This document shows, piece after piece, positions 1-9,767 of a DNA stretch of 64,000 nucleotides. The notes under the pieces were generated by a model. The model made no database searches, was not told where the DNA came from, and saw only the letters and a program-made list of their open reading frames with translations. This stretch comes from Zobellia uliginosa. Lineage in GTDB: Bacteria; Bacteroidota; Bacteroidia; Flavobacteriales; Flavobacteriaceae. A program made the translations under genes and the position numbers. Location: positions 1 through 64,000 of the forward strand of contig NZ_FTOB01000009.1 in assembly GCF_900156625.1 (NCBI RefSeq), read 5' to 3'. Numbering within the stretch: position 1 is the first letter of the stretch; each line of letters begins with the position of its first letter.

Positions 1-312
1 GAACAGCAGAAACAGATCCTCGATACCATCTGTTATCGGGATATGGACGTCCCCCTGGACGAACAGCCCTTGGGGATACAGTTTTTCGCCCTTATGCGGA
101 ACCTGGTGGTCACCGGGTACTACACCTCCAAGGTGGGCATAGCCGACCTGGGCTACAAGGGAAACTCGCCCAACGTTTGGGACGGGGTGCCCGATGAGGT
201 ACTCAAGAAGCACGGCGTGGAATACGATCCCGAGTGGATCGCCAAATGTGTCGACCAAAGTAAAAGGAACGACATTGCCCAATGGGACGAAAACGGAAAT
301 TTATTGACATAA
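1..312 (+). CDS. Gluconate 2-dehydrogenase subunit 3 family protein (C-terminal part)
   Basis: The frame is open from base 1 to a TAA at 310-312, so this is the 3' end of a gene that starts before the window. The first in-frame ATG, at 43, is internal. The visible 103 residues resemble the C-terminus of the gluconate 2-dehydrogenase subunit 3 family. Key stretches are MRNLVVTGYYTSK, NVWDGVPDEVLKKHG and a final WDENGNLLT. In this family the small subunit partners a flavin-containing GMC-type oxidoreductase, often exported by the Tat system, that oxidises sugars. The partner and the export signal would lie upstream, outside the window. The assignment is from recognition of the C-terminal pattern only. 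Confidence 0.72.
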   Translation, partial: EQQKQILDTICYRDMDVPLDEQPLGIQFFALMRNLVVTGYYTSKVGIADLGYKGNSPNVWDGVPDEVLKKHGVEYDPEWIAKCVDQSKRNDIAQWDENGNLLT

Positions 313-346
313 ACCATATCAACAGAAGCCGATTTGCCCTATTAAC

Positions 347-376
347 TAAAAAAGCCCCCAAATTGGGGGCTTTTTC
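347..376. terminator. Bidirectional intrinsic terminator
   Basis: The inverted repeat GCCCCC-AAATT-GGGGGC (354-370) is preceded by seven A (347-353) and followed by five T (371-375). It therefore works as a terminator on both strands. It sits between two convergent genes, the dehydrogenase subunit ending at 312 and the SusD gene ending at 395. Confidence 0.9.
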
Positions 377-394
377 CTAACCTAGCAATTAAGT

Positions 395-1987
395 CTAATA
401 ACCAACATTCTGGGTCAGATTTGGGTTTCGTTGAATTTCCGATTCAGCAATTGGCAGTAATAGATGTTTTTCTTCAAAGGTTTTTCCAAAAGTATTTTGC
501 CGTCCTACCAAATCGACAAACGTGGTTTCCCCATCGGTATTGACAGGATATTTTCTAGTCCTAACCATATCGAACCAAAGCTTAAAATCAAATATAAGCT
601 CCCTGTTTCTTTCTTTCCACACCTCTTCAACAAAATCGGTAACGGAAAGTCCGGTCAATTCGGTTCGAATCGTTTCCATATCGGTCGTCCAATAGGCCCG
701 TGCCCTGACTTGGGTCAAATAATCGATCGCTTCGGGCGTAACCCCTTCCGATAGAGCAATTGACTCTGCCGCAACCAACAGGGCTTCAGGATAACTATAC
801 GCCCGTAAATTTTTAGACGATTGCGAAGTAGAAAAGAAAGCTTCTTCATCAAGCCATATATAGGGCGTTACCGGAAACGTAATGGTTTCACCTGCCCCGG
901 TTACGAAAGAAGTGTGAAAGTATTGTTTTTCTTGGGCCCTTAAATCCAATTCCGTATCATACTGTGCATACAATTCAGGTCGCGGACCATAGGCATTTTG
1001 AATATTTCCGTAAGCCGATCCCACACTACCACTGACCGATGCCGGAAATGACCACTGCGGGTAAGGTGAAGTACGTATCCCCGCTTCGTACTCAATCTGA
1101 TAAATGTACTCCTTATCCAGGGCCTGTTCCTTTCTTATTTTATTGTAGGCACTATTCCCTAAAACTACATTACCCTCGGTGTCGGTATCGTGCGATGTAA
1201 GCGAAAAGGCCCCACTATTGATCACTTCACGGGCAGTTGAAGCGGCTTTGGCATAATTGTCACTTGACAGGGGAGCCCCGCTCATGGTCAAATATATATC
1301 GGACAATACCATCAAGGCCGTTTCACGGGTAATTCGGTAATTGTTATCCACCATATTGCCATTGGGCAAGCTTCCTTCAACAGTAGCCACACTAAAATCG
1401 GCCAGAATCTGATTGTATATATCCGCTATGGAAGTACGTTCCACAAAAATCTCATCCAATCCGCCAACGGGTTCGGTTATCAATGGCACATCTCCAAAAA
1501 TTCGAACGAGATAGAAATAGGCGAACCCCCTAAAAAAACTGGCTTGTGCTATCAGATTCTTCTTTTCCCCTTCAGATAGCCCAGGGGTTTCCGGTATATG
1601 GGCAATGGCCAAATTGGCTCCTGCAATTCCCCGGTAGAGTCCTTCCCACATTCCATTTAAATCATTATCAACATTATTGGGGGTAATTGCCAGTTGCTGG
1701 GCCAGATTCACTTGACGTTCCTGACCATTGAACTCATTGTCGAAAAAACCGGATAGATACTGTAGGTACATGACCCGGGTACCGTTGAACACCCCTCCAC
1801 TGAGGTACATCTGTGGCACACCGTTCTGGTATAAATAATTCACGGCACTCTCCGCTTGACCAGGTTCAGAGAAGTACTGGTCAACACTTAACGAATCCCT
1901 AGGCTCTTCCTCCAAAAAATCAGAACAAGATACCACCGCTAGGACTAAACTTAAAAAACCGAATATTTTATAGTATTTCATAGCCAT
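395..1987 (-). CDS. SusD/RagB-family surface glycan-binding lipoprotein
   Basis: This 530-residue outer-membrane lipoprotein should capture oligosaccharides and pass them to the SusC porin encoded just upstream. The signal peptide ends in a lipobox with Cys21, followed by the typical SusD opening SDFLEEEPRDSLSVDQYF. The middle shows the helical SusD N-terminal region (AQASFFRGFAYFYLVRIFGDVPL) and the end the family signature WKERNRELIFDFKLWFDMVRTRKYP. The ATG overlaps the SusC stop by one base (TAATG), so the two are translationally coupled. A second ATG two codons later could also serve. The ligand cannot be read from the sequence; the nearby GH117 and sulfatase genes make a red-algal galactan plausible. 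Confidence 0.95.
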   Translation of the reverse strand: MAMKYYKIFGFLSLVLAVVSCSDFLEEEPRDSLSVDQYFSEPGQAESAVNYLYQNGVPQMYLSGGVFNGTRVMYLQYLSGFFDNEFNGQERQVNLAQQLAITPNNVDNDLNGMWEGLYRGIAGANLAIAHIPETPGLSEGEKKNLIAQASFFRGFAYFYLVRIFGDVPLITEPVGGLDEIFVERTSIADIYNQILADFSVATVEGSLPNGNMVDNNYRITRETALMVLSDIYLTMSGAPLSSDNYAKAASTAREVINSGAFSLTSHDTDTEGNVVLGNSAYNKIRKEQALDKEYIYQIEYEAGIRTSPYPQWSFPASVSGSVGSAYGNIQNAYGPRPELYAQYDTELDLRAQEKQYFHTSFVTGAGETITFPVTPYIWLDEEAFFSTSQSSKNLRAYSYPEALLVAAESIALSEGVTPEAIDYLTQVRARAYWTTDMETIRTELTGLSVTDFVEEVWKERNRELIFDFKLWFDMVRTRKYPVNTDGETTFVDLVGRQNTFGKTFEEKHLLLPIAESEIQRNPNLTQNVGY

Positions 1988-4900
1988 TAAAATTTAAGAT
2001 TAAACCCAAGGGTAAAAGTCCTAGGCCTTGGATATTGAAAAAAGAATATATTTTGACCGAACTGGCTGGTATTGGAAGAACCTTCGGGATCATAGCCCTG
2101 AAAGTCTTTTGACTGAACCACAAAAGCATTATCTACACTTCCATAAACCCTGAAGTTCTTAATGCCGTATGCGCCCAAAAATTTATCGGGAAGGGTATAT
2201 CCCAAAACAAACAGATTGCCCCGTAAGTACGACCCATCGGCAACCCAACGGCTATCAACTTGACTATTTTGTCCGGATGTACCTTGGTTTCTGATTTCCT
2301 GTACCTGTGTATTTTGGTTCTCAGGAGTCCACCCTTCGGTCAAGATTGTACGTAGGCCATTGGCGATTCCGGATCGATCTTCGGTAGAATGCAAGGCTTG
2401 CTGAAGGATGTCTACATCATACACAAACTGAAGGTCGACCGAAAAATCGAAACGGCCCATTTTAAAGTTGTTGATAAAACTACCTGTCCATGTCGGCAAT
2501 CCGTTCCCTATAATCGTACGTTCGGCCGATCGTTTGGCTTCACCGGGCAAAGCCCCAACTTCAGCGGCCGCGTCTGCCTCATCGGTTCCCCAGATTCCGA
2601 GACGTTCCAATCCCCAGAAAGAAGCTACAGGCTCCCCTACCCTTAAGATGGTATTACTTCCCGACACGAAACCAGGACCTGGAAAAATATCTTCATCGTT
2701 CGCCCCTAATTTTTCAATCCTATTTTTATTGTAGTTGAGATTGAATACGGACTCCCAAAAGAAATCGTTTTTAGAATATGCCGAACTTAAAGCGACTTCG
2801 GCTCCCCTATTTGAAATGGAACCTATATTATCTCGAATACTTCCAAAACCTGAGGAGCGCGGTATCGGTCTATCGAGCAACAGGTCTTCGGTCAATTTGT
2901 AATAATAATCAAGTTCTAGGCTTATCTGCGGGTTTGTATTGGTACTCATTTCCATACCAGCATCGAATTGGGTAGTCGTCTCCCAGCCCACATCGGGGTT
3001 AGGTATACGGCTCACAAAGCTATCGTTTACCCTTTGCCCGTTGACCAAGGCCGTACCCGAAGAAATGGTAGCCAAAGTAGAATACGGACTGATTTCGGTA
3101 TTACCCGTTACCCCATAGCTTGTTCTCAACTTTAATTGATTAAAGAAAGTGTTGTTTTCCAAAAACTTTTCCTCGGAAACCACCCACCCCATACCTATGG
3201 AAGGAAAGAACCCATACTTATTGTTGGCCCCAAACCGAGAAGACCCATCAGCCCTACCTGTTAGAGTCAAGAGATAACGATCTTTATAGGTGTATCCCGC
3301 CCTCATAAAATAAGAGTTGATGGCCCAGTCGTTATACCCCGATCGGGGTTCGCCAAAAACACTACCCGATTGCAGTCGGTAAAAAGAAAGCGAATTATCC
3401 GGAAAACCTTCCGATCGGGCACTAAAACCAAAATAGCTTCGCTTCTGCCAACTAGCCCCAAGTACGGCGTTTATACGTGAGTCGCCTAAACTTTTATTAT
3501 ATGACAAGAAATTTTCCTGCTGCCAATAAAGAACCTTGTCCTCTGCCACACTGGCGCGGCCCAAGGGAGCCGATGTGTTGATCAGGTCATTGGGTGAAAA
3601 ATCCTGAAACGTACGATCTTGTTTATCGATACCGAACTGTGTTTTAAAATCGAGTCCGTCCGCAAGATGGAACTGAAAGTATACGTTGCCGAAAATCTGG
3701 TTTCTAAGATTCCGTTGTACTTGGGTCTCCAATACGTGTACCGGATTTGCCATGGCTTCAATATTGTACGGATCGGTAATCGAACGGCTATTTGAATATG
3801 TACCGTCGGGAAAGCGCACTGGAAAAATCGGAGGCATTTCAATCATCGTTCTTCTGGGCACTTGCCCGCCCCCTCCATCTGAAAATTCATTTTCAATGGT
3901 ATAATTCACTAAAACATTGGCGCCAAAAGAAAGCCAATCCCTCACTTGGGTATCGTAAGTAAGCTTGCCGTTCCATCTTTCCAAATCATTATTGAGCATA
4001 ATCCCCTCCACATCGGAAAAATTAAAAAAGGCTCCCACCGACGACTTTCCATTATTCTGCTGAACCGCCAATTGATGGTTATGGGTAACGGCCGTTCGCG
4101 TTGCCTCATCTTGCCAGTCGGTGTCGTACAAGGGGTTGCCATTGCCGTCGAACAGGCGTGGGTCATCTGTAGTAAATTCGGGTGCGTCGGTGCCCGGTCG
4201 GTATTTTGGGGTATTTGCGAAGCCGGTCTTTACTACTTGCAACCATTCTTCCGAATTCAAAAGGTCTAGTTTTTTTCGCAAATGGCCCAAACTCAGGTAA
4301 CTGTCATATGATACGGTGACACCTTCGGTTTTAGCCCCCCTTTTAGTAGTTACCAAAATTACACCATTGGCTCCCCTAGCCCCATATATAGATGTTGAAG
4401 AGGCATCCTTGAGGACCTCCATACTTTCTATGTTGTTCGGGTTTAGGAACTGAATATCTTCCATTACCACTCCATCGACCACAAAGAGGGGGTCGGAACT
4501 TGAGTTGATGGTTCCCAATCCCCTAATAATAATTCTAGGGGCGGCCGTAGGATTACCCGAATTCAAATATACATTAGCACCTGCAACACGGCCTTGAAGA
4601 CCTTGAAGGGCATTGCCCACCGGTCTTTTCAGAATAGCATCGCCATCAACACTGGCTACAGATCCCGTAACATCGGATTTTCTTTGAACCCCATACCCCA
4701 CAACGACGACTTCATCAAGTTTTGAAGCATCCAAAGCAAGTTGTATCTGTAGGGGGGAGCCGAAAGAAGCCTTTACTTCTTTGGATTTAAAACCAATGTA
4801 TGACGCCACAATCACGGCATTTTCGCTTTGCACATTTAAAGTGAAGTTTCCATCAAAATCGGTAACCACACCATTGGTTGTGCCCTTTTCCAAAATATTG

Positions 4901-5163
4901 GCTCCCGGTAAAGGCGTACCATCTTCGTCAACAACGATTCCCTTAACTTCCGTTTGTTGGGCATTAACGATACTCAGGTTTTTGGAGAAAGAGTGTTCTA
5001 ATAGATTAGGAGTGTTTGTTGAAAGGGATAGAAAAGATTTCGGTTGAGATATGGCCGAAATCGAAAGATTGGGCACTAGAATAATGAACAATAGAATTTG
5101 TAACGACAAGGAGCTTTTAAACAAAGTGCTTCCTATACATTTTGTTTTTGCATGTTTTTTCAT
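1987..5163 (-). CDS. SusC/RagA-family TonB-dependent outer-membrane transporter
   Basis: This 1058-residue transporter imports oligosaccharides using TonB energy. It has a long N-terminal leader (about 1-68), a carboxypeptidase-regulatory-like domain (about 72-145, VKGIVVDEDGTPLPGANI), the DEVVVVGYG TonB-box-like motif at 150-158, a plug with the LFVVDGV and VLKDASSTSIYGARGANGVILVTTKRG landmarks, and a long C-terminal barrel ending in a Phe (LGFNLKF). It forms a pair with the SusD gene that overlaps it by one base. Upstream, 408 bases separate it from a divergent TPR/AraC regulator, which is its probable controller. The N-terminal leader is longer than usual; an internal start is possible but no better one is evident. 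Confidence 0.95.
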   Translation of the reverse strand: MKKHAKTKCIGSTLFKSSLSLQILLFIILVPNLSISAISQPKSFLSLSTNTPNLLEHSFSKNLSIVNAQQTEVKGIVVDEDGTPLPGANILEKGTTNGVVTDFDGNFTLNVQSENAVIVASYIGFKSKEVKASFGSPLQIQLALDASKLDEVVVVGYGVQRKSDVTGSVASVDGDAILKRPVGNALQGLQGRVAGANVYLNSGNPTAAPRIIIRGLGTINSSSDPLFVVDGVVMEDIQFLNPNNIESMEVLKDASSTSIYGARGANGVILVTTKRGAKTEGVTVSYDSYLSLGHLRKKLDLLNSEEWLQVVKTGFANTPKYRPGTDAPEFTTDDPRLFDGNGNPLYDTDWQDEATRTAVTHNHQLAVQQNNGKSSVGAFFNFSDVEGIMLNNDLERWNGKLTYDTQVRDWLSFGANVLVNYTIENEFSDGGGGQVPRRTMIEMPPIFPVRFPDGTYSNSRSITDPYNIEAMANPVHVLETQVQRNLRNQIFGNVYFQFHLADGLDFKTQFGIDKQDRTFQDFSPNDLINTSAPLGRASVAEDKVLYWQQENFLSYNKSLGDSRINAVLGASWQKRSYFGFSARSEGFPDNSLSFYRLQSGSVFGEPRSGYNDWAINSYFMRAGYTYKDRYLLTLTGRADGSSRFGANNKYGFFPSIGMGWVVSEEKFLENNTFFNQLKLRTSYGVTGNTEISPYSTLATISSGTALVNGQRVNDSFVSRIPNPDVGWETTTQFDAGMEMSTNTNPQISLELDYYYKLTEDLLLDRPIPRSSGFGSIRDNIGSISNRGAEVALSSAYSKNDFFWESVFNLNYNKNRIEKLGANDEDIFPGPGFVSGSNTILRVGEPVASFWGLERLGIWGTDEADAAAEVGALPGEAKRSAERTIIGNGLPTWTGSFINNFKMGRFDFSVDLQFVYDVDILQQALHSTEDRSGIANGLRTILTEGWTPENQNTQVQEIRNQGTSGQNSQVDSRWVADGSYLRGNLFVLGYTLPDKFLGAYGIKNFRVYGSVDNAFVVQSKDFQGYDPEGSSNTSQFGQNIFFFQYPRPRTFTLGFNLKF

Positions 5164-5571
5164 GGTACAATCAGATTAGTTAGTTAAGATGTCCTCTTTA
5201 ATAATAGAGAACCGGTAGTAGATTGAAGTTGAGTTAAAGGGTTTTCTTCATAGGCACTTATAGATAAGGATTAAGTATTTTTTGAAAAAGTTGGCCAAAG
5301 TAACCAGTCAACCAAAATATTCGAAAAGAATTGTTAACGTAGGAAAGACCTAGTTAATTCGTTAGAAAATTCATGAATTTTCTATTCCCGGAAACCATAT
5401 GTTTCATCAAAAACCGGATATTCGACGAAATACATCTCACAATAGCAATTGATCATAAATTTATGCTTCCATAAAATTCTATTCCTGTAAACTCCTTTAT
5501 ATTAGCCCAAGGAAAGTGTCCTCGGCTACCCTTATTTATCCGATGCCATTTTACCGAAACCCAAATACTTT
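5164..5571. promoter_or_regulatory. Divergent control region with a 22-bp perfect palindrome
   Basis: This 408-base AT-rich region lies between the SusC gene (minus) and the TPR/AraC regulator (plus). It holds a perfect 22-bp palindrome at 5363-5384 whose half-site is TAGAAAATTCA. I see no open reading frame of note. It should contain both promoters; the palindrome is the best operator candidate, but which protein binds it is an inference. Confidence 0.6.
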
Positions 5572-7416
5572 ATGAATCTTAAGCGAATCGTTATCGTTCT
5601 GTTTGTTTTCGTCTCTTTACAAGTTGTAGGACAGACCTATACTGCGCAAGATGTCGAAGCCTACCTCGTACGTCTTGAAAAACTGGTAGACGAACAATTG
5701 GCGCAGGGAAATATTGTCTTTGACGAGAAGGAACTTTTGGACGAACGCTCAAGGGTCGAAGGAAAAGAAAAGGTTCAGGTCTGCTTTAAATTATACAACT
5801 TTTACATCTACAAATCACCCGAACTTGCCGAACGGTATAATAACGAGTCTCTTAATCTTTCTAAAGAAATAGATTACACGGAAGGTTATCTACAATCGAT
5901 TACCCATCAGGCATTTATATATTTTATGCAAGGTAAGTTTGATCAGGCATCGGAATTATTGGACCGTTTGGATACAGAAAACCTATTGGGCAAACACCCT
6001 AAAATCATTGCCGATAACAATGCGCTAAAATCATATATCCACACCGAGCGGGGAGCATATGATTTGGCTCTCGACACCTCGTTAAAAAATCTGCGCTATG
6101 GGGAAGCAATAGAAAACCCATATGTTTTGATGAAGGCCTACTCTTCGGTTTCCCATCTGTATTTGAGATTGGGCCAATATGAAAAGGCGCTTGAGAACTG
6201 CCTCAAGGGTATCGATCATTCCCTGGCCTTAAAACGGACACAGAATATTTTACCCAAGATAGACGAAATAGCCAGAATGGTCCACGTTTTACAAGGTAGT
6301 CGACCTGCCTCCGAAATCTATACCTTCTATCTAAAGCTAAAACAAAAATTACCGGGCCCAGGCGGCTATATTGAGAGTGCCGTATTTATGAATATCGCAA
6401 GTATATACATAGAACAAGGCGAATTTTCACTTGCTGAACAGTATCTCAATAGGGTGTTCAAACTTATCAATGAAAACGAATACAGGTTCAGGCTTCCTAG
6501 GGCCTATATCCTGAGGGCCGAACTCAGCCTTAAAAGGGCCGATACTACAGCGGCCATAAAAAGTTATACGGCAAGCTACGGAACCGCGAGAAAAATCAAT
6601 GCCTTCGATGTGGTCAAAGACGTGAGCCAGAAGTTAGCGAAACTGCACCAAGCCAAAGGAAATGTGGAACTGGGGCAGTCTTTTTCAGCCATTCATTGGG
6701 CCGTTCGCGATTCGCTTTTTTCCATAGAAACCAACCAGAGAATACAAATTCTAGAGGCAAGCCGAAGAATCAACGAAATTTCAAAAGAAAAGGAAATACT
6801 GGAAATACGTACCAAGAACCAAGAAGAACGCTATATATTCATACTCCTTGTACTAACGCTGACCCTTATATGTGGGGGTATCGCCACCTATTCGTATTTT
6901 AAGGTAAAAAAGAAAAACCGGCTCTTGTTTTATAGAACCAAAGAGCTCATTCAAGAAAAGATAGACCAACAGAACAGGGCCCTCCATACCGATAAACCAG
7001 AAGAATCCGCCCCCCAAAAATCTCGTTCCCAAGAATATATTGATGAAGATATCAAGGAAATCATTTTAATAAAGCTTAAAAACTTCGAAAAAAACAACGA
7101 TTTTTTAAATCAAAAATGTAGTCTTTCATGGTTGTCGGAAGAACTACAGACCAATCAGAAATACCTATCACAAGTAATCAACCACGAAAAAAAATCGAAT
7201 TTCAACAACTACATCAACGACTTAAGAATAAACTACCTTCTCAAACGTTTGGTCGAGGATGAAGATTTCAGGAATAGTAAACTAAGTTATATTGCCAGCG
7301 TATGTGGATTCAATAACCAAAACACCTTTTATTCGGCATTCAAAAAACGTTTGGGTATTCTCCCCTCATACTTTATTAAACAGCTCAACGAAGAAAAGGA
7401 GAAGGAGCGAAACTAA
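5572..7416 (+). CDS. Membrane TPR regulator with C-terminal AraC-type DNA-binding domain
   Basis: This 614-residue protein has a signal peptide (1-21), a periplasmic helical region rich in tetratricopeptide-like repeats (about 70-380, e.g. YLRLGQYEKALENCLKGI), one membrane helix (about 421-443) and a cytoplasmic AraC-type helix-turn-helix domain (about 500-610). The second helix-turn-helix lies around YIASVCGFNNQNTFYSAFKKRLG. This architecture is common in Bacteroidetes and lets one protein sense a periplasmic signal and bind DNA. It is transcribed away from the SusC/SusD pair, which it probably controls. The last four bases overlap the 3' end of the convergent DUF4442 gene. The signal sensed is unknown. 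Confidence 0.85.
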   Translation: MNLKRIVIVLFVFVSLQVVGQTYTAQDVEAYLVRLEKLVDEQLAQGNIVFDEKELLDERSRVEGKEKVQVCFKLYNFYIYKSPELAERYNNESLNLSKEIDYTEGYLQSITHQAFIYFMQGKFDQASELLDRLDTENLLGKHPKIIADNNALKSYIHTERGAYDLALDTSLKNLRYGEAIENPYVLMKAYSSVSHLYLRLGQYEKALENCLKGIDHSLALKRTQNILPKIDEIARMVHVLQGSRPASEIYTFYLKLKQKLPGPGGYIESAVFMNIASIYIEQGEFSLAEQYLNRVFKLINENEYRFRLPRAYILRAELSLKRADTTAAIKSYTASYGTARKINAFDVVKDVSQKLAKLHQAKGNVELGQSFSAIHWAVRDSLFSIETNQRIQILEASRRINEISKEKEILEIRTKNQEERYIFILLVLTLTLICGGIATYSYFKVKKKNRLLFYRTKELIQEKIDQQNRALHTDKPEESAPQKSRSQEYIDEDIKEIILIKLKNFEKNNDFLNQKCSLSWLSEELQTNQKYLSQVINHEKKSNFNNYINDLRINYLLKRLVEDEDFRNSKLSYIASVCGFNNQNTFYSAFKKRLGILPSYFIKQLNEEKEKERN

Positions 7417-7955
7417 TTTACTTCTTTTTTCTTCGCTTCCGCCAAGGCCCTTTTCTTCTTATAAAATGCCTTATCCGCTATATAAATGGTCTTTTTCACT
7501 TCACAGAAGACGGTATTGCGGGCCTTGTTCATCAAGTAGGTCGTCTTTACAATGTCGATCGCATCTTCTTGGCTTACCCTTTGTTTAATCTTCTCTATTT
7601 CTTCCCAACTGTATTCAAAATCGGCATAGAGATCTTCTTTGGCGGGTCTTTTAAAATAAATTTCGGCAGACTTATCCCAAACCACATAATCGTCGCCAAG
7701 TATATTGATAAGCTGAACCATGGGTATGGGGTCAACAGCTGAGAACATACTTCCTCCGAAGATAGAGTTTACATAATTCCGGTTTTTATATCCAATGGGC
7801 AATTTCACCGTCACCTTTCGCAAATCGGCCGAAACCGCTTTCACCCTCGCCGTGCTACGACGGTACATGGGCGAAAGGTTAAAACCGTATTTCAATAATT
7901 TGTGCTTGCCTATAAAACGGGAGCCGACATCGACTAAATCACTATAAAACGACAT
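7413..7955 (-). CDS. DUF4442 (hotdog-fold, thioesterase-like) protein
   Basis: This 180-residue soluble protein matches the DUF4442 family, a hotdog-fold group related to acyl-CoA thioesterases. Visible landmarks are the N-terminal helix, the YVNSIFGGSMFSAVDPIPMVQLI segment (the central hotdog helix) and the YFKRPAKEDLYADF strand. No signal peptide is seen. The Lys/Glu-rich tail (KKKRALAEAKKKEVN) is unstructured in appearance. It converges on the TPR/AraC regulator with a four-base overlap and has no obvious link to polysaccharide use. It is probably a housekeeping gene that lies next to the PUL. The reaction is not established for the family. Confidence 0.8.
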   Translation of the reverse strand: MSFYSDLVDVGSRFIGKHKLLKYGFNLSPMYRRSTARVKAVSADLRKVTVKLPIGYKNRNYVNSIFGGSMFSAVDPIPMVQLINILGDDYVVWDKSAEIYFKRPAKEDLYADFEYSWEEIEKIKQRVSQEDAIDIVKTTYLMNKARNTVFCEVKKTIYIADKAFYKKKRALAEAKKKEVN

Positions 7956-8469
7956 TCTATGTATCTAAATTACCAATGCGAACAAGGGTCAAAATTACCA
8001 CTAAGTAGCAATTAAAAAAAATGAAGGATAAAACGGGAGTAAAGAGAAAAAGGACTTTCATCGGACAAAGTCTCAAAAAGACAATAGGTAAGATGCGATC
8101 TTTATTTTTGCAACAAATAATAAAATACGAACGATATTTTCATCTAGCCGATCCGTGCTTTTTCAAAAAGGGGGAACATTTATATCATTCTATCATAAAC
8201 AGTGATAAACGGCCTTCTCAAACTTCCTATCAGACATATATCGCCCGTATTTCAATACCTCAAAATTAGGGTGTTGAGTAAGAAAAAACTTATGATTTTC
8301 GATGAACAACGTTTATCTGCATTTGAACGCCTAAATACCTATAGACGAGTTGTTGTTTTAGGACAAAACCGGGAAATTGGGGCACTCTTAGCTCTCTTAG
8401 GGCTATCATCCTTAAAGCCTTGAAACCAAAAAGAGCATCGTTACCCTCCTCTTCCGTCGATTTTTAACT
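7956..8469. other. 514-base gap with possible decayed coding sequence
   Basis: No convincing intact gene is present. Short open frames on the plus strand (8021-8269, 8202-8423) have no recognisable motif. On the minus strand, 8312 down to 8193 reads as a protein-like tail (HPNFEVLKYGRYMSDRKFEK within it) ending at a TGA, but a stop lies directly upstream and no start is visible. A second frame just upstream (about 8380-8316) also reads without a stop. This could be a frameshifted remnant of an unidentified gene or chance. Confidence 0.35.
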
Positions 8470-9735
8470 CTATTTCGGGCTTTGCGACTGTAGGCGTTTC
8501 ATCTGTTTGGCACTCAACCCTTGTCTGTAGTATACATCGGGCCGGTGATTTACGCGGTGCTCCTTCATTTCGGGATCATCTAGGTCGAGGCTTAGGTCAC
8601 AGTCGAAACGAACGAGTTTCGAATGATATTTACCCTTGCCCCCTAAACTGATAAAGTGGGCAAGGCCCCAGGTAACGCCCCTACCATAATCGGTATCGGT
8701 AAAGGCATCCGGCACATAGGGAGCGCCGGCATAAGGCATTAACTCTGTAATGGAGGCAATTTCAAAATTTATCCAATCTTCGGCATATTGAATCGTATTG
8801 TGCTCAGGGCCGTCTTTATACACCAAAGCCGCTACCCCTTCCCTGAAAGGAAACAATGAAGTCTCGTGCCCCGAAGTTATTACGGGATTCAGGGGATGCT
8901 TGGTAAAAGGTCCCAAGGGATCATCGGCAATAGCGAGTCCTTGCATACGTACCTTGTCGGGTTTTTCACCAAAATCGGATTTATAATAAATATAGATTTT
9001 ACCATCGTGAACAAGCGGATACGGATCGTGAATGGAATATTGGTCCCACTCCCCTTCTCCCCCGTTCGGGATCACTACCTTATTATAGGGGGTCCATGGG
9101 CCATCGGGCGAATCGGAGTAGGAAACGGCAACAGGGCAATCATCCCCTCTTTTTCCGCTCGCCTCCATAAAGCCTTGGTAATATAGGTAATATTTGCCCT
9201 TCCACTCCAAAATATCGGTAGTCGTTACCGACCGCCATCCTACCAAGGGTTTTTCAGGTCTTTTTATGGCCACCCCTTGTTCTTCCCAAGTAAAACCATC
9301 GGAAGATGTAGCATACCAAATTTCGGATAGGTCCCAGTCGGAAGACGGAATGGTATCATTACTCTTATCTGCTCCCCGAGGGGGCGTAGAAGTATTTCTA
9401 TAGGTATACCACACATAATACTTCCCATTGTGCAAGAGTATTTTCGAAGGGTCCCTTCTTGTAATCGTACCATCATTTCCGTTGTAATCGAAACCTTTGA
9501 GCTCGGTATATTTAAATTGGCTAAAAAGCTCGTTATGCTGTGGCTGTGGTGCTTCGTAGTCGGTATAGATACGTTCCATTGCTGCACTCATCTTTCGGTT
9601 GGGTTTTTCGCTAGGCAATATAAATGGGAAGCCCCCTTGTTCGGCCTGCTGTTCTACGGAGGGCTTTTTCTCGGACTGATCTTGACATGCCCCCAACAAA
9701 AAAAGTAAGGAAAGGATTGTAATGATGTTTTTCAT
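8470..9735 (-). CDS. GH117 family 3,6-anhydro-L-galactosidase-like lipoprotein
   Basis: GH117 enzymes remove the terminal 3,6-anhydro-L-galactose from neoagaro-oligosaccharides; some members have other or unknown specificity. This 421-residue protein carries a lipobox (Cys17) and the N-terminal SxAxxR signature of the family at residues 50-55 (SAAMER), linked to domain-swapped dimers. The five-bladed propeller follows. Candidate catalytic residues in the expected places are Asp95 (RRDPSKI), Asp237 (HDPYP) and His290/Glu291 (SGHETSLFP). It is followed upstream by a sulfatase in the same direction, 32 bases away, so they probably form one operon acting on sulfated agar/porphyran or a related galactan. 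Anhydro-D-galactose (carrageenan) specificity cannot be excluded. No zinc- or cation-site analysis is possible by eye. Confidence 0.88.
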   Translation of the reverse strand: MKNIITILSLLFLLGACQDQSEKKPSVEQQAEQGGFPFILPSEKPNRKMSAAMERIYTDYEAPQPQHNELFSQFKYTELKGFDYNGNDGTITRRDPSKILLHNGKYYVWYTYRNTSTPPRGADKSNDTIPSSDWDLSEIWYATSSDGFTWEEQGVAIKRPEKPLVGWRSVTTTDILEWKGKYYLYYQGFMEASGKRGDDCPVAVSYSDSPDGPWTPYNKVVIPNGGEGEWDQYSIHDPYPLVHDGKIYIYYKSDFGEKPDKVRMQGLAIADDPLGPFTKHPLNPVITSGHETSLFPFREGVAALVYKDGPEHNTIQYAEDWINFEIASITELMPYAGAPYVPDAFTDTDYGRGVTWGLAHFISLGGKGKYHSKLVRFDCDLSLDLDDPEMKEHRVNHRPDVYYRQGLSAKQMKRLQSQSPK

Positions 9736-9767
9736 GGCTTGGTCTGCTTCTGGTTTTATTGTCTTTT

